Assembly (NCBI GenBank): GCA_944320465.1
Contig: CALUHO010000032.1
Location: forward strand, 1-38,150
Length of the DNA stretch: 38,150 nt
From: an uncultured Bacteroidales bacterium
Lineage (GTDB): Bacteria > Bacteroidota > Bacteroidia > Bacteroidales > P3
Direction of reading: 5' to 3'
Of the stretch, positions 16,758 to 25,955 are shown one piece after another (within the stretch, counting starts at the first letter, position 1; every line of letters begins with the position of its first letter). A model generated the notes under the pieces. The model was not told the DNA's origin. It saw only the letters and a program-made list of their open reading frames with translations, and made no database searches. Both the position numbers and the translations under genes were made by a program.

Positions 16758-18470
16758 ATGGAATTGACAGACCAGGAGATTTTTCGCCGCAAGGCGAAAG
16801 AAGAACTCGAAGCCATGGGCATCAACCCTTATCCGGCTCCCTCTTTTGAAGTGAATGTGACCGCCGAGGAGATAGCCCGAAAGTTTCCCCAGGACAATTC
16901 CCTGTTCCAGAACGTAAGCATTGCCGGGCGTATCATGAGCCGCCGGGTGATGGGTGCGGCCTCGTTTGCCGAGTTGCAGGATGCCACAGGGAGAATCCAG
17001 CTGTACATAAAGCGTGACGAGATTTGCCCGGGCGAAGACAAATCGTTGTACAACACGGTTTTCAAGAAGCTGACTGATATCGGGGACATTGTGGGTGTGA
17101 GCGGTTTCGTTTTCGTGACCCAGATGGGCGAGATTAGCATCCATGTGAAGTCGTTCACGATGCTGAGCAAGTCTTTGCGGCCCTTGCCGGTGGTCAAGGA
17201 AAAGGACGGGCAGACATTCGATGCCTTTACCGACCCCGAACAGCGTTACCGTCAGCGTTATGTGGATTTGATTGTGAACCCGCAGGTGCGCAAGGTATTC
17301 GTACAGAGGACCAAGTTAGTCAACACGATGCGGGATTTCTTGGCGGAAAAGGGCTATCTGGAAGTGGAGACCCCGATTCTGCAACCCTTGTACGGCGGGG
17401 CTTCGGCTCGCCCGTTCAAGACACATCACAACGCTTTGGATACCACACTTTATCTGCGTATTGCCAATGAGTTGTATCTGAAACGGCTGATTGTGGGCGG
17501 TTACGATGGGGTGTTCGAGTTTTCGAAGGATTTCCGCAACGAAGGGATGGACCGCTTCCATAACCCCGAATTCACGCAGATGGAGCTTTACGTGGCCTAC
17601 AAGGATTACGACTGGATGATGGACTTGGTGGAAGAAATGGTGGAAAGGGTGGCTTTGGCCTTGCATGGGACGACCCTGGTGCAAGTGGGCGAGAACCTGA
17701 TAGATTTCAAGCGTCCTTGGAAGCGTTTCACGATGTTCGAGGCCATCGAGCATTTCACGGGCATCGATGTCTCGGAAATGGACGAAGCCCAGTTGCGGGA
17801 AACAGCTGCGAAACTGAACGTGCCTATCGATGACACGATGGGCAAGGGCAAGCTGATCGACGAGATTTTCGGGGAATGCTGCGAATCCAAGCTGATTCAG
17901 CCCACGTTCATTTACGATTACCCGATCGAGATGTCGCCTCTGACCAAGAAGCACCGCAGCAAGCCAGGCTTGACCGAGCGTTTCGAGGCCATCTGCAACG
18001 GCAAGGAACTGTGCAATGCCTATTCGGAACTGAATGACCCGATTGACCAGAGGGAACGTTTCCAGGCTCAGTTGGAATTGGGCAAGCGGGGCGATGAGGA
18101 AAGCATGGTCTTGGATGAGGATTTCCTGCGAGCCTTGGAGTTCGGAATGCCGCCGACCGCTGGCTTGGGTATCGGCATCGACCGGCTGAGCATGATCATG
18201 ACCAATTCCAACTCGATACAGGATGTGCTTTTCTTTCCGCAGATGAAACCGGAGAAAAGGCCGGAGATTTCCACTGACGACGAGTTCGCGGCTCTTGGCG
18301 TGGATGCGGCTTGGATTCCGCTGCTGCGTAAGGCAGGCATCCAGACGGTGGCGGCTTTGAAAGAAGCTAATGCTTCCCGGCTGATGAACGAGCTGAACGG
18401 CTTGCGGAAGAAGAACAAGCTGGAGGTTCCGGCTTTGCAGCTGGAGACGGTTGAATCCTGGCTTAAATAA
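16758..18470 (+). CDS. lysS: Lysyl-tRNA synthetase, class II
   Basis: Charges tRNA-Lys with lysine and ATP in the cytoplasm. Residues about 50-150 form the OB-fold anticodon-binding domain, followed by the class II catalytic core: motif 2 [19 protein letters not shown] and motif 3 [12 protein letters not shown]. The core ends with [12 protein letters not shown], after which about 60 extra residues form a helix-hairpin-helix-like tail ([19 protein letters not shown]), an extension common in Bacteroidota LysS. ATG 16758 ([12 protein letters not shown]) is chosen over a TTG 6 nt upstream. Length 570 aa. The next gene starts 40 nt downstream. Confidence 0.96.
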   Translation: MELTDQEIFRRKAKEELEAMGINPYPAPSFEVNVTAEEIARKFPQDNSLFQNVSIAGRIMSRRVMGAASFAELQDATGRIQLYIKRDEICPGEDKSLYNTVFKKLTDIGDIVGVSGFVFVTQMGEISIHVKSFTMLSKSLRPLPVVKEKDGQTFDAFTDPEQRYRQRYVDLIVNPQVRKVFVQRTKLVNTMRDFLAEKGYLEVETPILQPLYGGASARPFKTHHNALDTTLYLRIANELYLKRLIVGGYDGVFEFSKDFRNEGMDRFHNPEFTQMELYVAYKDYDWMMDLVEEMVERVALALHGTTLVQVGENLIDFKRPWKRFTMFEAIEHFTGIDVSEMDEAQLRETAAKLNVPIDDTMGKGKLIDEIFGECCESKLIQPTFIYDYPIEMSPLTKKHRSKPGLTERFEAICNGKELCNAYSELNDPIDQRERFQAQLELGKRGDEESMVLDEDFLRALEFGMPPTAGLGIGIDRLSMIMTNSNSIQDVLFFPQMKPEKRPEISTDDEFAALGVDAAWIPLLRKAGIQTVAALKEANASRLMNELNGLRKKNKLEVPALQLETVESWLK

Positions 18471-18510
18471 ATCCCGGCCTGTGATGACGGGAGACCTTTG
18501 ATAATGGGCT

Positions 18511-19236
18511 ATGAAAAAGAAAGTCGAACTGTTCGTGCCTTGCTGTATCGACCAGCTTTATCCCCGGACGGCTTTCAACACGATAAAGGTGTTGGAGCAT
18601 CTGGGGGTGGAGTTGCATTACAATCCGGAACAGACTTGTTGCGGGCAGATGGCTTTCAAGAACGGCTATTGGGACGAAGCCAAGGAAATCGGCGAGAAGT
18701 TCCTGCGCGATTTCAGTTCCGGCTTGCCGGTGGTTTGCCCGTCGGCTTCGTGTGTGGCCTATATCAAGAACTATTACCATAAACTGTTTTTCAATACCGG
18801 ATGGCATTTGGAATACCGCAAGCTCAGGGAGAATATATATGAGCTTACGGATTTTATAGTCAATGTGCTGCGGGTGAATGAGGTGGGAGGAGAGTTCCCG
18901 CATAAGGTCACTTACCACAGCGCCTGTTCGGCGCTGCGGGAATATGGCTTGGTGGAGGAACCCCGGATTTTGCTGAAGAATGTGAAAGGCTTGGAGCTGG
19001 TCGAGATGGAGAAAGCCGACCAGTGCTGCGGTTTCGGAGGAATGTTCTCGATGACGTTCGAGCCTATTTCGGTAGCGATGACTGCCCAGAAGCTGAGCAA
19101 CGCCTTGGCGACCGAAGCCGAGTATGTGGTTTCTACCGAGGCTACTTGCCTGGCTAATATGGATGCCTATGTCAAGAAGCAGGGCTTGCCGATCAAGTGC
19201 CTGCATATAGCGGATGTGTTGGCCGCCGGCCTTTGA
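18511..19236 (+). CDS. (Fe-S)-binding CCG-domain protein, LutA/YkgE-like
   Basis: Two cysteine-rich CCG domains are visible: VPCCIDQLYP and EQTCCGQMAF with CPSASC in the first half, and HSACSALREYG with QCCGFGGMF in the second. Such domains bind iron-sulfur or heterodisulfide-type cofactors in redox complexes, for example LutA of the lactate utilisation LutABC system or glycolate oxidase subunits. The 241-aa length matches LutA. LutB and LutC partners are not next to it, so a lactate role is uncertain here. It is cytoplasmic, with no signal peptide. It lies between lysS and the amidophosphoribosyltransferase gene, same strand, with a small repeat in the downstream gap. Confidence 0.88.
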   Translation: MKKKVELFVPCCIDQLYPRTAFNTIKVLEHLGVELHYNPEQTCCGQMAFKNGYWDEAKEIGEKFLRDFSSGLPVVCPSASCVAYIKNYYHKLFFNTGWHLEYRKLRENIYELTDFIVNVLRVNEVGGEFPHKVTYHSACSALREYGLVEEPRILLKNVKGLELVEMEKADQCCGFGGMFSMTFEPISVAMTAQKLSNALATEAEYVVSTEATCLANMDAYVKKQGLPIKCLHIADVLAAGL

Positions 19237-19240
19237 TAAC

Positions 19241-19268
19241 GGGCAATCTGCGCAACGAAGCAGATGCC
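19241..19268. repeat. Short REP-like repeat, GGGCATC family (minimal copy)
   Basis: Begins GGGCAATCTGC and ends GCAGATGCC, an imperfect inverted repeat able to form a small hairpin, 4 nt after the LutA-like stop codon. The segment CAACGAAGCAGATGCC closely matches the end of the larger repeat at 21222-21296. Confidence 0.5.
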
Positions 19269-19289
19269 GTCAGAAAACGTTTTTATTAT

Positions 19290-21194
19290 ATGTCTGAACC
19301 AATCAAACACGAATGCGGCATAGCCCTGTTGAGGCTTCGTAAACCGCTTGATTATTACCGCGAGAAGTATGGCGACAGCCTTTACGGTTTGGGTCGCATG
19401 TACCTTCTGATGGAAAAGCAGCATAACCGGGGCCAGGACGGCGCGGGGATGGTGAACATCAAGTTCGGGATGCCTCCGGGCACTACTTATACCGATGTGG
19501 TGAAGTCCAATACGGCGACGCCGATCAAGGATATTTTCCAGCGGACGTATGCCGATATCGAGAACCGGGTCAAGGGGCATGAGGACCGTTTGTCGGATAT
19601 GGCTTGGGTCAAGGACAACCTGCCTTTCAGCGGGGAGCTTTTCCTGGGGCATTTGCGTTACGGTACTTTCGGCAAGAACGATATCCGGAATATCCATCCG
19701 TTCATTCGGGAAAGCAATTGGAAGACCCGTAACTTGATTATAGCCGGGAATTTCAACCTGACCAATATCAACGAGCTTTTCGACCATCTGGTGGAGTGCG
19801 GCCAGCATCCGGTCCAGATGGGCGACACGATAACCGTGCTGGAAAAACTGGCCAAATTCCTGGATCATGAGAACCAACGGCTTTACGATGAATACAAGGC
19901 AAAGGGGCTCAGCAAGATAGAAATCTCGGCCATTATGCCGAAAGCCTTGGATCTGAAGGCGATTGTCAAGAAGATTGCCGAGGATTGGGACGGCGGTTTC
20001 GTGTTCGGCGGCATGGTGGGCTACGGGGATGCGTTTGTGATCCGCGACCGTCACGGCATCCGTCCGGCTTATTATTATTGCGATGACGAGGTCTTGGTAG
20101 TGGCTTCGGAACGTCCGGTAATCCAGACGGTGTTCAACGTGCCTTTTGAAAAGGTGACGGAACTGCCGGCGGGTCATATCATCCTTTCGCGTTATAGCGG
20201 GGAGGTAGAAATATCTCCTTGTCTGGAACCGGTTGAAAAGCAGACGCCTTGTTCGTTCGAGCATATCTATTTCTCCCGTGGAACCGATGCCCAGATTTAC
20301 GAGGAGCGCAAGAAGTTGGGAGCTTTGCTGGTGCCGGCCGTTTTGGAGGCGATAGATTACGATTTGGAGAACTGCGTGTTCACTTCGATTCCCAATACGG
20401 CCCAGGTGGCTTATACCGGGATGCGGGATGCGGTTTACGCCTATACCGAGGAGCAGAAAGCCAAGAAGATTGCGGCTTTGGACCATAAGCCGGATTGGGA
20501 AGAACTCAGGAAGATATTGTCGTTCCGGCCCCGGATGGAGCAAATCGTGGTCAAGGATGCCAAGATGCGGACTTTCATTACCGGCGACGACCAGCGGAAC
20601 GATTTGGTAAGCCATGTCTATGATGTCACATACGGGCAGGTTCGGACGAATACGGATTCGTTGGTGGCTATCGACGATTCGATTGTACGGGGTACGACCT
20701 TGCGGCAGAGCATCTTGCGGATTTTGGATCGTCTGGCTCCGAAAAAAATCGTCATCGTGTCGTCCGCGCCGCAGATCCGTTATCCGGACTGTTACGGCAT
20801 CGATATGGCCAAGCTGAGCGATTTCATTGCGTTCCAGGCGGCTATCGCGCTTTTGAAGGAGAGGGGAATGGAAAATGTGATCCAGGAAACCTACCAGCTT
20901 TGCAAGGCGCAGTTGGATTTGCCGAGGCAGGAAGCGGTGAACCATGTCAAGGCCATTTACGCGCCTTTTACGGATGAAGAGATTTCGGTGCAGATTTCGC
21001 GGATGCTCAAGACCAAGCATATCCGGGCGGAAGTCCAGGTGATATACCAGACGGTGGAGAACCTGCACAAGGCTTGCCCGCAGAACACGGGGGATTGGTA
21101 TTTTACCGGGAATTATCCCACGCCGGGCGGTAATCTGGTGGTCTGCCGTTCTTTTGTGAACTATATGGAGAACCGCAACGCGCGGGCGTATTGA
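19290..21194 (+). CDS. purF: Amidophosphoribosyltransferase, long Bacteroidota form
   Basis: Transfers glutamine amide nitrogen to PRPP, the first step of purine synthesis. The N-terminal nucleophile is Cys9 (IKHECGIALLRL), exposed by removing an eight-residue propeptide; the glutaminase domain spans about 9-300. A phosphoribosyltransferase domain follows with the PRPP loop VAIDDSIVRGTT at about 459-470. At 634 aa it is much longer than the usual roughly 470-500 aa PurF, with insertions in the glutaminase half and an extended C-terminus; this long paralogue is common in Bacteroidota, and a standard PurF may exist elsewhere. ATG 19290 is the start because the frame upstream lacks conserved sequence and covers the intergenic repeat. 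Confidence 0.87.
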   Translation: MSEPIKHECGIALLRLRKPLDYYREKYGDSLYGLGRMYLLMEKQHNRGQDGAGMVNIKFGMPPGTTYTDVVKSNTATPIKDIFQRTYADIENRVKGHEDRLSDMAWVKDNLPFSGELFLGHLRYGTFGKNDIRNIHPFIRESNWKTRNLIIAGNFNLTNINELFDHLVECGQHPVQMGDTITVLEKLAKFLDHENQRLYDEYKAKGLSKIEISAIMPKALDLKAIVKKIAEDWDGGFVFGGMVGYGDAFVIRDRHGIRPAYYYCDDEVLVVASERPVIQTVFNVPFEKVTELPAGHIILSRYSGEVEISPCLEPVEKQTPCSFEHIYFSRGTDAQIYEERKKLGALLVPAVLEAIDYDLENCVFTSIPNTAQVAYTGMRDAVYAYTEEQKAKKIAALDHKPDWEELRKILSFRPRMEQIVVKDAKMRTFITGDDQRNDLVSHVYDVTYGQVRTNTDSLVAIDDSIVRGTTLRQSILRILDRLAPKKIVIVSSAPQIRYPDCYGIDMAKLSDFIAFQAAIALLKERGMENVIQETYQLCKAQLDLPRQEAVNHVKAIYAPFTDEEISVQISRMLKTKHIRAEVQVIYQTVENLHKACPQNTGDWYFTGNYPTPGGNLVVCRSFVNYMENRNARAY

Positions 21195-21221
21195 CGCGAG
21201 TGGCTATTGTTAGCGGATTTC

Positions 21222-21296
21222 GGGCATCGGCAATCCGGGAGGGGGCTTGTATGTGAGGATGCAGGCGACCGAACGAGCGTAACGAAGCAGATGCCC
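21222..21296. repeat. REP-like repeat, GGGCATC family
   Basis: A 75-bp segment bounded by GGGCATC (21222-21228) and GATGCCC (21290-21296). It fills the 103-bp gap between the convergent purF and DedA-type genes. Its reverse complement shares the order GGGCATCTGC, CGTTA, TCGG, CATCCTC, TAC, ATTGCC with the repeat at 38083-38150. It may act as a bidirectional transcript end. Confidence 0.55.
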
Positions 21297-21297
21297 T

Positions 21298-21747
21298 CTA
21301 TAACCGCGTTTTCAAGTAGAAGAGGAGAATCCAGACGGCAAACCTCGCCCCCTTCCCGATCAGCATGAAAACAGCGCATTTGGCAAAGTTCAGCTTGTAG
21401 AAACCCAAGCCGATGGCAAAGACATCGCCCACGAAAGGCAGCCAGGTGATGAGGGCGATCCATGACCCGTATTTGTCGATTTTCGATTTCTGCTTGAGAA
21501 GCTTCTCCTCCGAGACATGGAACCATTTCTCGATCCATTCCCATTTGCCGATCCGGCCCAATCCGTAGGATGTGAGGCCGCCGAGCCAGTTGCCCGCCGT
21601 GGCCGAGAGGAAGGAAATCCAAGGGTCGCCACCGGCTAAGAGGATTCCTATCAGCAGTATATCGGACGAAAAAGGAATGATGGTCGCGGCCAAGAACGCC
21701 CCGGCGAACAAACCTATATACCCCCAGCCTTGCAAGAATTCAACCAT
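21298..21747 (-). CDS. YqaA/DedA (SNARE-associated, VTT) family membrane protein
   Basis: A 149-aa inner-membrane protein with several hydrophobic segments and the family signatures GYIGLFAGAFLAATIIPFSSDILL near the N-terminus (read here as residues 10-33) and a GNWLGGLTSYGLGR-type loop followed by W-P-F-V-G-D. DedA-superfamily proteins are linked to lipid flipping and membrane homeostasis; the small YqaA branch is not well characterised. ATG 21747 is preferred over a GTG 6 nt upstream. Its own promoter is directly upstream at 21770-21800. It converges on purF with only a repeat between them. Confidence 0.87.
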   Translation of the reverse strand: MVEFLQGWGYIGLFAGAFLAATIIPFSSDILLIGILLAGGDPWISFLSATAGNWLGGLTSYGLGRIGKWEWIEKWFHVSEEKLLKQKSKIDKYGSWIALITWLPFVGDVFAIGLGFYKLNFAKCAVFMLIGKGARFAVWILLFYLKTRL

Positions 21748-21769
21748 AGACACTTTTTATCAAGGTTTG

Positions 21770-21800
21770 CAAAGATAGTGCAAGCCGGATGCAGTGCCAA
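21770..21800 (-). promoter_or_regulatory. Promoter for the YqaA/DedA-type gene
   Basis: On the minus strand TATCTTTG (21777-21770) is an exact -7 match, with TTG (21800-21798) 20 nt upstream as the -33 element. The predicted start leaves a leader of only about 15 nt before ATG 21747. Confidence 0.7.
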
Positions 21801-21923
21801 GTTTGTTCGGATTGTGTTCCACGTTCTTTCTCGATTTTGCTGGTATCGGCAGGAAATGAGTGTGTTACCGGCGAAATTTGAAACATCTTGCCGATGACGT
21901 GGCTTGGATTGTTTCGGAATTAA

Positions 21924-22205
21924 GAAGCTGTTTAAAATTTTTTACAATCCTGAAAAGAATGGATTTTCAAGGGGCGGTTTCAGGATTTTGTTTGCCCATC
22001 GGGGGCTATTTCGGGTCTGGGTTGAGCGATGCTCGATGATAGCTTGGTCTCGGAGAAATCAAAGCAAGCTTTGCTTCCCCGCTCGACTTTCGCTATCGTT
22101 TGCGTTTTTCACGTCAGATAGCTTGGCTATCCTCCTTTGAAAAACGCGGCGCCATTCCTCGAAATCCCCTCCCGATGGCCTAAACAAATAAATTTAAACA
22201 GCTTC
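21924..22205. mobile_element. 282-bp MITE-like element with 13-bp terminal inverted repeats
   Basis: GAAGCTGTTTAAA at 21924-21936 is exactly inverted at 22193-22205, and TAA flanks both ends (21921-21923 and 22206-22208) as a likely 3-bp target duplication. The interior is dense with dyads: CCATCGGG near 21996 inverted near 22172, GATAGC-TTG-GCTATC at 22117-22131, and CAAAGC-AA-GCTTTG near 22060. No transposase gene fits. Only one copy is in the window, so mobility is inferred from structure. It ends 19 nt before the -33 box of the glycogen operon promoter. Confidence 0.6.
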
Positions 22206-22223
22206 TAAGTAACAAAAAATTCT

Positions 22224-22255
22224 TTTGGCTTTGCGCTTCAAATTCCGTATATTTG
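22224..22255 (+). promoter_or_regulatory. Consensus promoter of the glycogen operon
   Basis: TTTG at 22224-22227 and TATATTTG at 22248-22255, spaced by 20 nt, match the Bacteroidales -33/-7 consensus exactly. The transcript would begin near 22262 and carry a leader of about 180 nt. Confidence 0.75.
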
Positions 22256-22261
22256 CAAAGT

Positions 22262-22443
22262 AGTATGAGGAATGCTTGTACTATCGGATAGGGACAGGAT
22301 GCCGGGAAGGAAAGGGGCCATAAGTGACTTCTTTCTTCTTTGTGTTCCGCTTCGAATCTGACGGGAATCGTGATTCTATTTAGGGTTCGGGCAAGAGATG
22401 CTTTTTCCGGCAGCTCTGGTATTGATGGACCAAATACATTTTT
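22262..22443 (+). other. Long 5' leader of the glycogen operon
   Basis: About 180 nt between the predicted transcript start and ATG 22444, without a credible small gene. I recognise no riboswitch in it. The length leaves room for post-transcriptional control, but no specific structure stands out. Confidence 0.35.
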
Positions 22444-24432
22444 ATGCATCATTTTGAATTGAACAAAACCCAGCTCTCCAATTTGGAGGACTCCCTTCGA
22501 AAAGAATTTGCATGTGTCTCTCAGAATGGTAGTTATGCAATGTCGACCATAGTAGGGTGCAACAGCCGCAAATACCATGGGCTTTTCGTGTGCCGCCAGC
22601 CGAAACTGTCGCAAGATAATTTCGTATTGTTGTCGTCGCTCGAAGAGACCATTATCCAAAGAGAGAGCGAGTTCCATCTCGGCGTGAAGCAGTACGGGGG
22701 CAATGTCATAGAGCCTAAGGGGCATAAGTATCTGGAGCATTTCGAATATATTACCCATCCTGTGTGGACTTATCATGTAGGCGGGGTCGTGTTTAGGAAA
22801 GAACTCTTGATGCACCCTTCCGAAAACAGGCTTATCGTGAAATACACCTTGGTCGATGCCCATTCGGATACCTATTTGGCCATCAAGCCGTTCCTGGCTT
22901 TCCGGGATGCCCATGCGCTGACTTACCGCAATGAGGATGCCTGCACGGAGATGCAGTACGTGCCCAATGGGATAAAGAGCCGTCTGTACCCGGCTTTTTC
23001 CGATTTTTATATGCAGTTTTCGTGCGAGCCGGGTTTCATCGCCAGGCCGGATTGGTATCGCAATGTGGAATATGTATGCGAGATAGAGCGGGGATACCCG
23101 GGACATGAGGATTTGTTCACGCCGGGGGATTTCCTCTTCGGGCTTCATGTGGGGCAGCCGGTATATCTGGCAGTCGGCTTGCATGAGGTGGAATCGCCGG
23201 AGCGGATTGAAGACATGTTCGCGGATGCCTGCAAGGAGTTGAAGCCATTGGACAATTTGGACCATTGCTTGGAGGCCGCAGCGAGGACGTTCTTCGTCCG
23301 TCAGGAAAAGCGTTTGCAAGTGGTGGCCGGTTATCCGTGGTTCGGGCCTTGGGGACGTGATACCTTCATTTCCTTGCCGGGGCTGGCTTTGTGTACCGGG
23401 CATGAGGACGAGTATATAGAGGTGCTTCGCGGCATGGTCAAGGATCAGGTAGGCGCTATGTTCCCCAATGTGGGATATGGCGAACAGTCGGCCTACAATT
23501 CGGTGGATGCCCCGTTGTGGTTCGTGTGGGATGTGCAGCAGTACGCCCTTCACCAGGGTTCGACCCGGGAAATCTGGGACGAGTTCGGCCCGGCAGTGAA
23601 GCAGGTGATCGAGGAATACGCCAAAGGTGGGGATTTCGGTATCGGGATGACCCCCGAAGGCTTGATTCATGCGGGAAAACCGGGTTACGCTTTGACTTGG
23701 ATGGATGCCGTTGTGGACGGGAAGCCGGTCACGCAAAGGGATGGGATGCCGGTGGAAATCAACGCGCTCTGGTATAATGCGGTCATGTTTGCCTTGGAAG
23801 CCGAGCAGGCATGCGGCAAGGATGCGGACATGGATTTCATCCAATGCTGGAAACCGCTGATGGACAAGTTCCCCGATGTGTTCAAGAATTGTTTCTGGGA
23901 TAAGGGAAAAGGCTATTTGGCTGATACAGTCAAAGACAATATAAGGGATTGGAGCATACGGCCAAATCAGATTCTGGCAGTGTCGTTGCCTTATTCGCCG
24001 GTCAGCGAGAAAGTAGGGCAGCTGGTGCTGGAAACGGTCAAAGGCTGTCTGCTGACCCCGAGGGGCTTGCGGACCTTGGCACCTTCCGACCCGCGCTACA
24101 AGGGTGTGTACAAGGGAAATCAGGCGGAAAGGGATCGGGCCTATCATCAAGGGACAGTCTGGACTTGGTTGTTAGGGCATTTCGTGCAGGCCTGTTTCAA
24201 GATTTACGGGGACAGCATGAAAGGATTTGTGGAGAAATTGTACAGGGGGTTCGAACCGGCTTTGGAAGAAGCCTGCATCGGCAGCATTGCCGAGATTTAC
24301 GACGGCGATCCTCCGTATTCCGCCAAAGGCGCCATCAGTCAGGCGTGGAGCGTGGCTGAACTCTTGCGGATTCGTTCGTTTCTGCGTTACGGTCACAAGG
24401 CTGAAGCCAAGGAGGGAGGACGGAGGCGGTAA
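22444..24432 (+). CDS. Glycogen debranching enzyme (amylo-alpha-1,6-glucosidase type)
   Basis: Probably hydrolyses alpha-1,6 branch stubs of glycogen in the cytoplasm. The N-terminal half (about residues 15-250) is a GDE N-type beta domain that opens with GSYAMSTIVGCNSRKYHGLFV; the C-terminal half (about 280-645) is an (alpha/alpha)6-barrel of the amylo-1,6-glucosidase type with GYPWFGPWGRDT at 296-307, RPNQILAVSLP and YHQGTVWTWLLG. Length 662 aa, no signal peptide, as in other Bacteroidota homologues. It is first in an operon with a GT4 transferase (127-nt gap) and a GH57 enzyme, a gene order I know from Bacteroides. Confidence 0.93.
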   Translation: MHHFELNKTQLSNLEDSLRKEFACVSQNGSYAMSTIVGCNSRKYHGLFVCRQPKLSQDNFVLLSSLEETIIQRESEFHLGVKQYGGNVIEPKGHKYLEHFEYITHPVWTYHVGGVVFRKELLMHPSENRLIVKYTLVDAHSDTYLAIKPFLAFRDAHALTYRNEDACTEMQYVPNGIKSRLYPAFSDFYMQFSCEPGFIARPDWYRNVEYVCEIERGYPGHEDLFTPGDFLFGLHVGQPVYLAVGLHEVESPERIEDMFADACKELKPLDNLDHCLEAAARTFFVRQEKRLQVVAGYPWFGPWGRDTFISLPGLALCTGHEDEYIEVLRGMVKDQVGAMFPNVGYGEQSAYNSVDAPLWFVWDVQQYALHQGSTREIWDEFGPAVKQVIEEYAKGGDFGIGMTPEGLIHAGKPGYALTWMDAVVDGKPVTQRDGMPVEINALWYNAVMFALEAEQACGKDADMDFIQCWKPLMDKFPDVFKNCFWDKGKGYLADTVKDNIRDWSIRPNQILAVSLPYSPVSEKVGQLVLETVKGCLLTPRGLRTLAPSDPRYKGVYKGNQAERDRAYHQGTVWTWLLGHFVQACFKIYGDSMKGFVEKLYRGFEPALEEACIGSIAEIYDGDPPYSAKGAISQAWSVAELLRIRSFLRYGHKAEAKEGGRRR

Positions 24433-24559
24433 GGGGGCGAGCGGCAGAGCGGGGAATTGTCGTGTCGTGGCGGGGAGAAACTCTTGCGCGAGGCAAGAAG
24501 CAGTTTTGCCGGGGGGCAGGGCCCGGAAGGATGGAAGAAATAAGAAAAAACAGATACAG

Positions 24560-25846
24560 ATGCGAGTATTAATGTTCGGCTGGGAATTTCCTCCGCATAT
24601 CACAGGGGGTCTGGGGACTGCCTGTTACGGGATGTGCAAGGGATTGCTGGCCCAAGGGGTCGAGGTGATTTTCGTGGCACCGAAACTGCATGGGGACGAG
24701 GATGCCTCGGTGGCCAGGATGGTCAATGCCTCGGATGTGGAGATTGATTTGCGCAACACGGTATATAAGGAACTTTTCAAGAACCTGACCTATATCCAAG
24801 TGGAATCGGGCTTGATTCCCTATGTGGGTTTGGGGCAGTATTTCGAGATAGAGAAGCTGAAACAGTCCCGTACGGTGTTCGATGTGGCGGCATACAGTCG
24901 GCGCAAGTATGAGTTTTCCGGGGCTTACCGGGCCAATCTGATGGAGGAAGTGGATCATTACGCGATGGTGGCAGTGGAAATTGCCATGCACAACCAGTTT
25001 GATGTGATCCATGCTCATGACTGGCTGACTTACCGGGCGGGCATCGCGGCCAAGAAAGCCAGCGGCAAGCCCTTGGTGATACATGTCCATGCCACGGAAT
25101 TCGACCGCTCGGGAGAGAATGTGAACACGGTGGTCTATGGAATCGAACGGGAAGGGATGCTGGCTGCCGACCGGATTATCACGGTGAGCAACTATACGCG
25201 GGATATTGTCATAAAACGTTATGGAATAGACGCTTCCAAGGTGTTTACCGTCTATAATGCGGTGGAACCGGGTTCTTCTGCCAAGACGGTGCAGAAGCCG
25301 AAGATGGATTCCAAACGCAAGATTGTGACCTTTTTAGGACGTGTTACCTACCAGAAAGGGCCGGAATACTTTGTGGAAGCGGCTCGTTTAGTGATGGAAA
25401 AGGACAAGAATGTGGAGTTCGTGATGGCCGGGTCGGGCGATATGCTGCATAAGATTGTGCGCCAGGTGGCATCCTTGGGCTTGGGTAGCCGTTTCCATTT
25501 CACCGGTTTCCTCAAAGGAATGGATGTGGACCGGATGTACGCGATGAGCAATGTGTATGTGATGCCTTCGGTTTCGGAGCCTTTCGGGATTTCGCCGCTG
25601 GAGGCCATGCGTTCCGGAGTCCCGGTGGTCATTTCCAAGCAGTCGGGAGTGGCCGAGATTCTGAACCATGCGCTCAAGGTGGATTTCTGGGATGTGGATG
25701 CGATGGCCGATGCCATTTACGGCCTGTTGCATTATCCGGCGCTTTCGGAAACCTTTGCCCGGATGGGTTCGGTCGATGCCAATTCGCTCAAATGGAGTTC
25801 GGCCGCGGAGAAAATAAAACAAGTATATCTTTCTGCGATAAAATGA
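24560..25846 (+). CDS. GT4-family glycosyltransferase, probable glycogen synthase
   Basis: GT-B fold retaining transferase of 428 aa. The N-terminal domain starts MRVLMFGWEFPPHITGGLGT, a glycogen synthase-like glycine loop, and includes HAHDWLT; the C-terminal nucleotide-sugar domain has FLGRVTYQKGPEYF and the E-x7-E motif in SEPFGISPLEAM. It most likely elongates alpha-1,4-glucan from ADP- or UDP-glucose; the donor cannot be told from sequence. ATG 24560 is chosen because the frame upstream overlaps the debranching gene and lacks homology. The operon context with debranching enzyme and GH57 supports glycogen metabolism. Confidence 0.88.
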   Translation: MRVLMFGWEFPPHITGGLGTACYGMCKGLLAQGVEVIFVAPKLHGDEDASVARMVNASDVEIDLRNTVYKELFKNLTYIQVESGLIPYVGLGQYFEIEKLKQSRTVFDVAAYSRRKYEFSGAYRANLMEEVDHYAMVAVEIAMHNQFDVIHAHDWLTYRAGIAAKKASGKPLVIHVHATEFDRSGENVNTVVYGIEREGMLAADRIITVSNYTRDIVIKRYGIDASKVFTVYNAVEPGSSAKTVQKPKMDSKRKIVTFLGRVTYQKGPEYFVEAARLVMEKDKNVEFVMAGSGDMLHKIVRQVASLGLGSRFHFTGFLKGMDVDRMYAMSNVYVMPSVSEPFGISPLEAMRSGVPVVISKQSGVAEILNHALKVDFWDVDAMADAIYGLLHYPALSETFARMGSVDANSLKWSSAAEKIKQVYLSAIK

Positions 25847-25955
25847 TTTGCAGGTGTTTCGGGAGGTCTCCCCGAGGGATTTCTCGGATGCAAGCCCTGC
25901 CCAATGGAAAGTGCAAGAGAGCCGCAATCTTCTTGCAAAAAATAGGAGAGATTTT

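Noticed and set aside
21904..22140. 78-codon open frame inside the 282-bp element
   Set aside because: It crosses the terminal repeat and internal hairpins and resembles no transposase; the element looks non-coding.
22180..24150. 656-codon open frame antisense to the debranching enzyme gene
   Set aside because: Its product has no family features and it lies opposite a confidently recognised enzyme; it is an artefact of codon bias.
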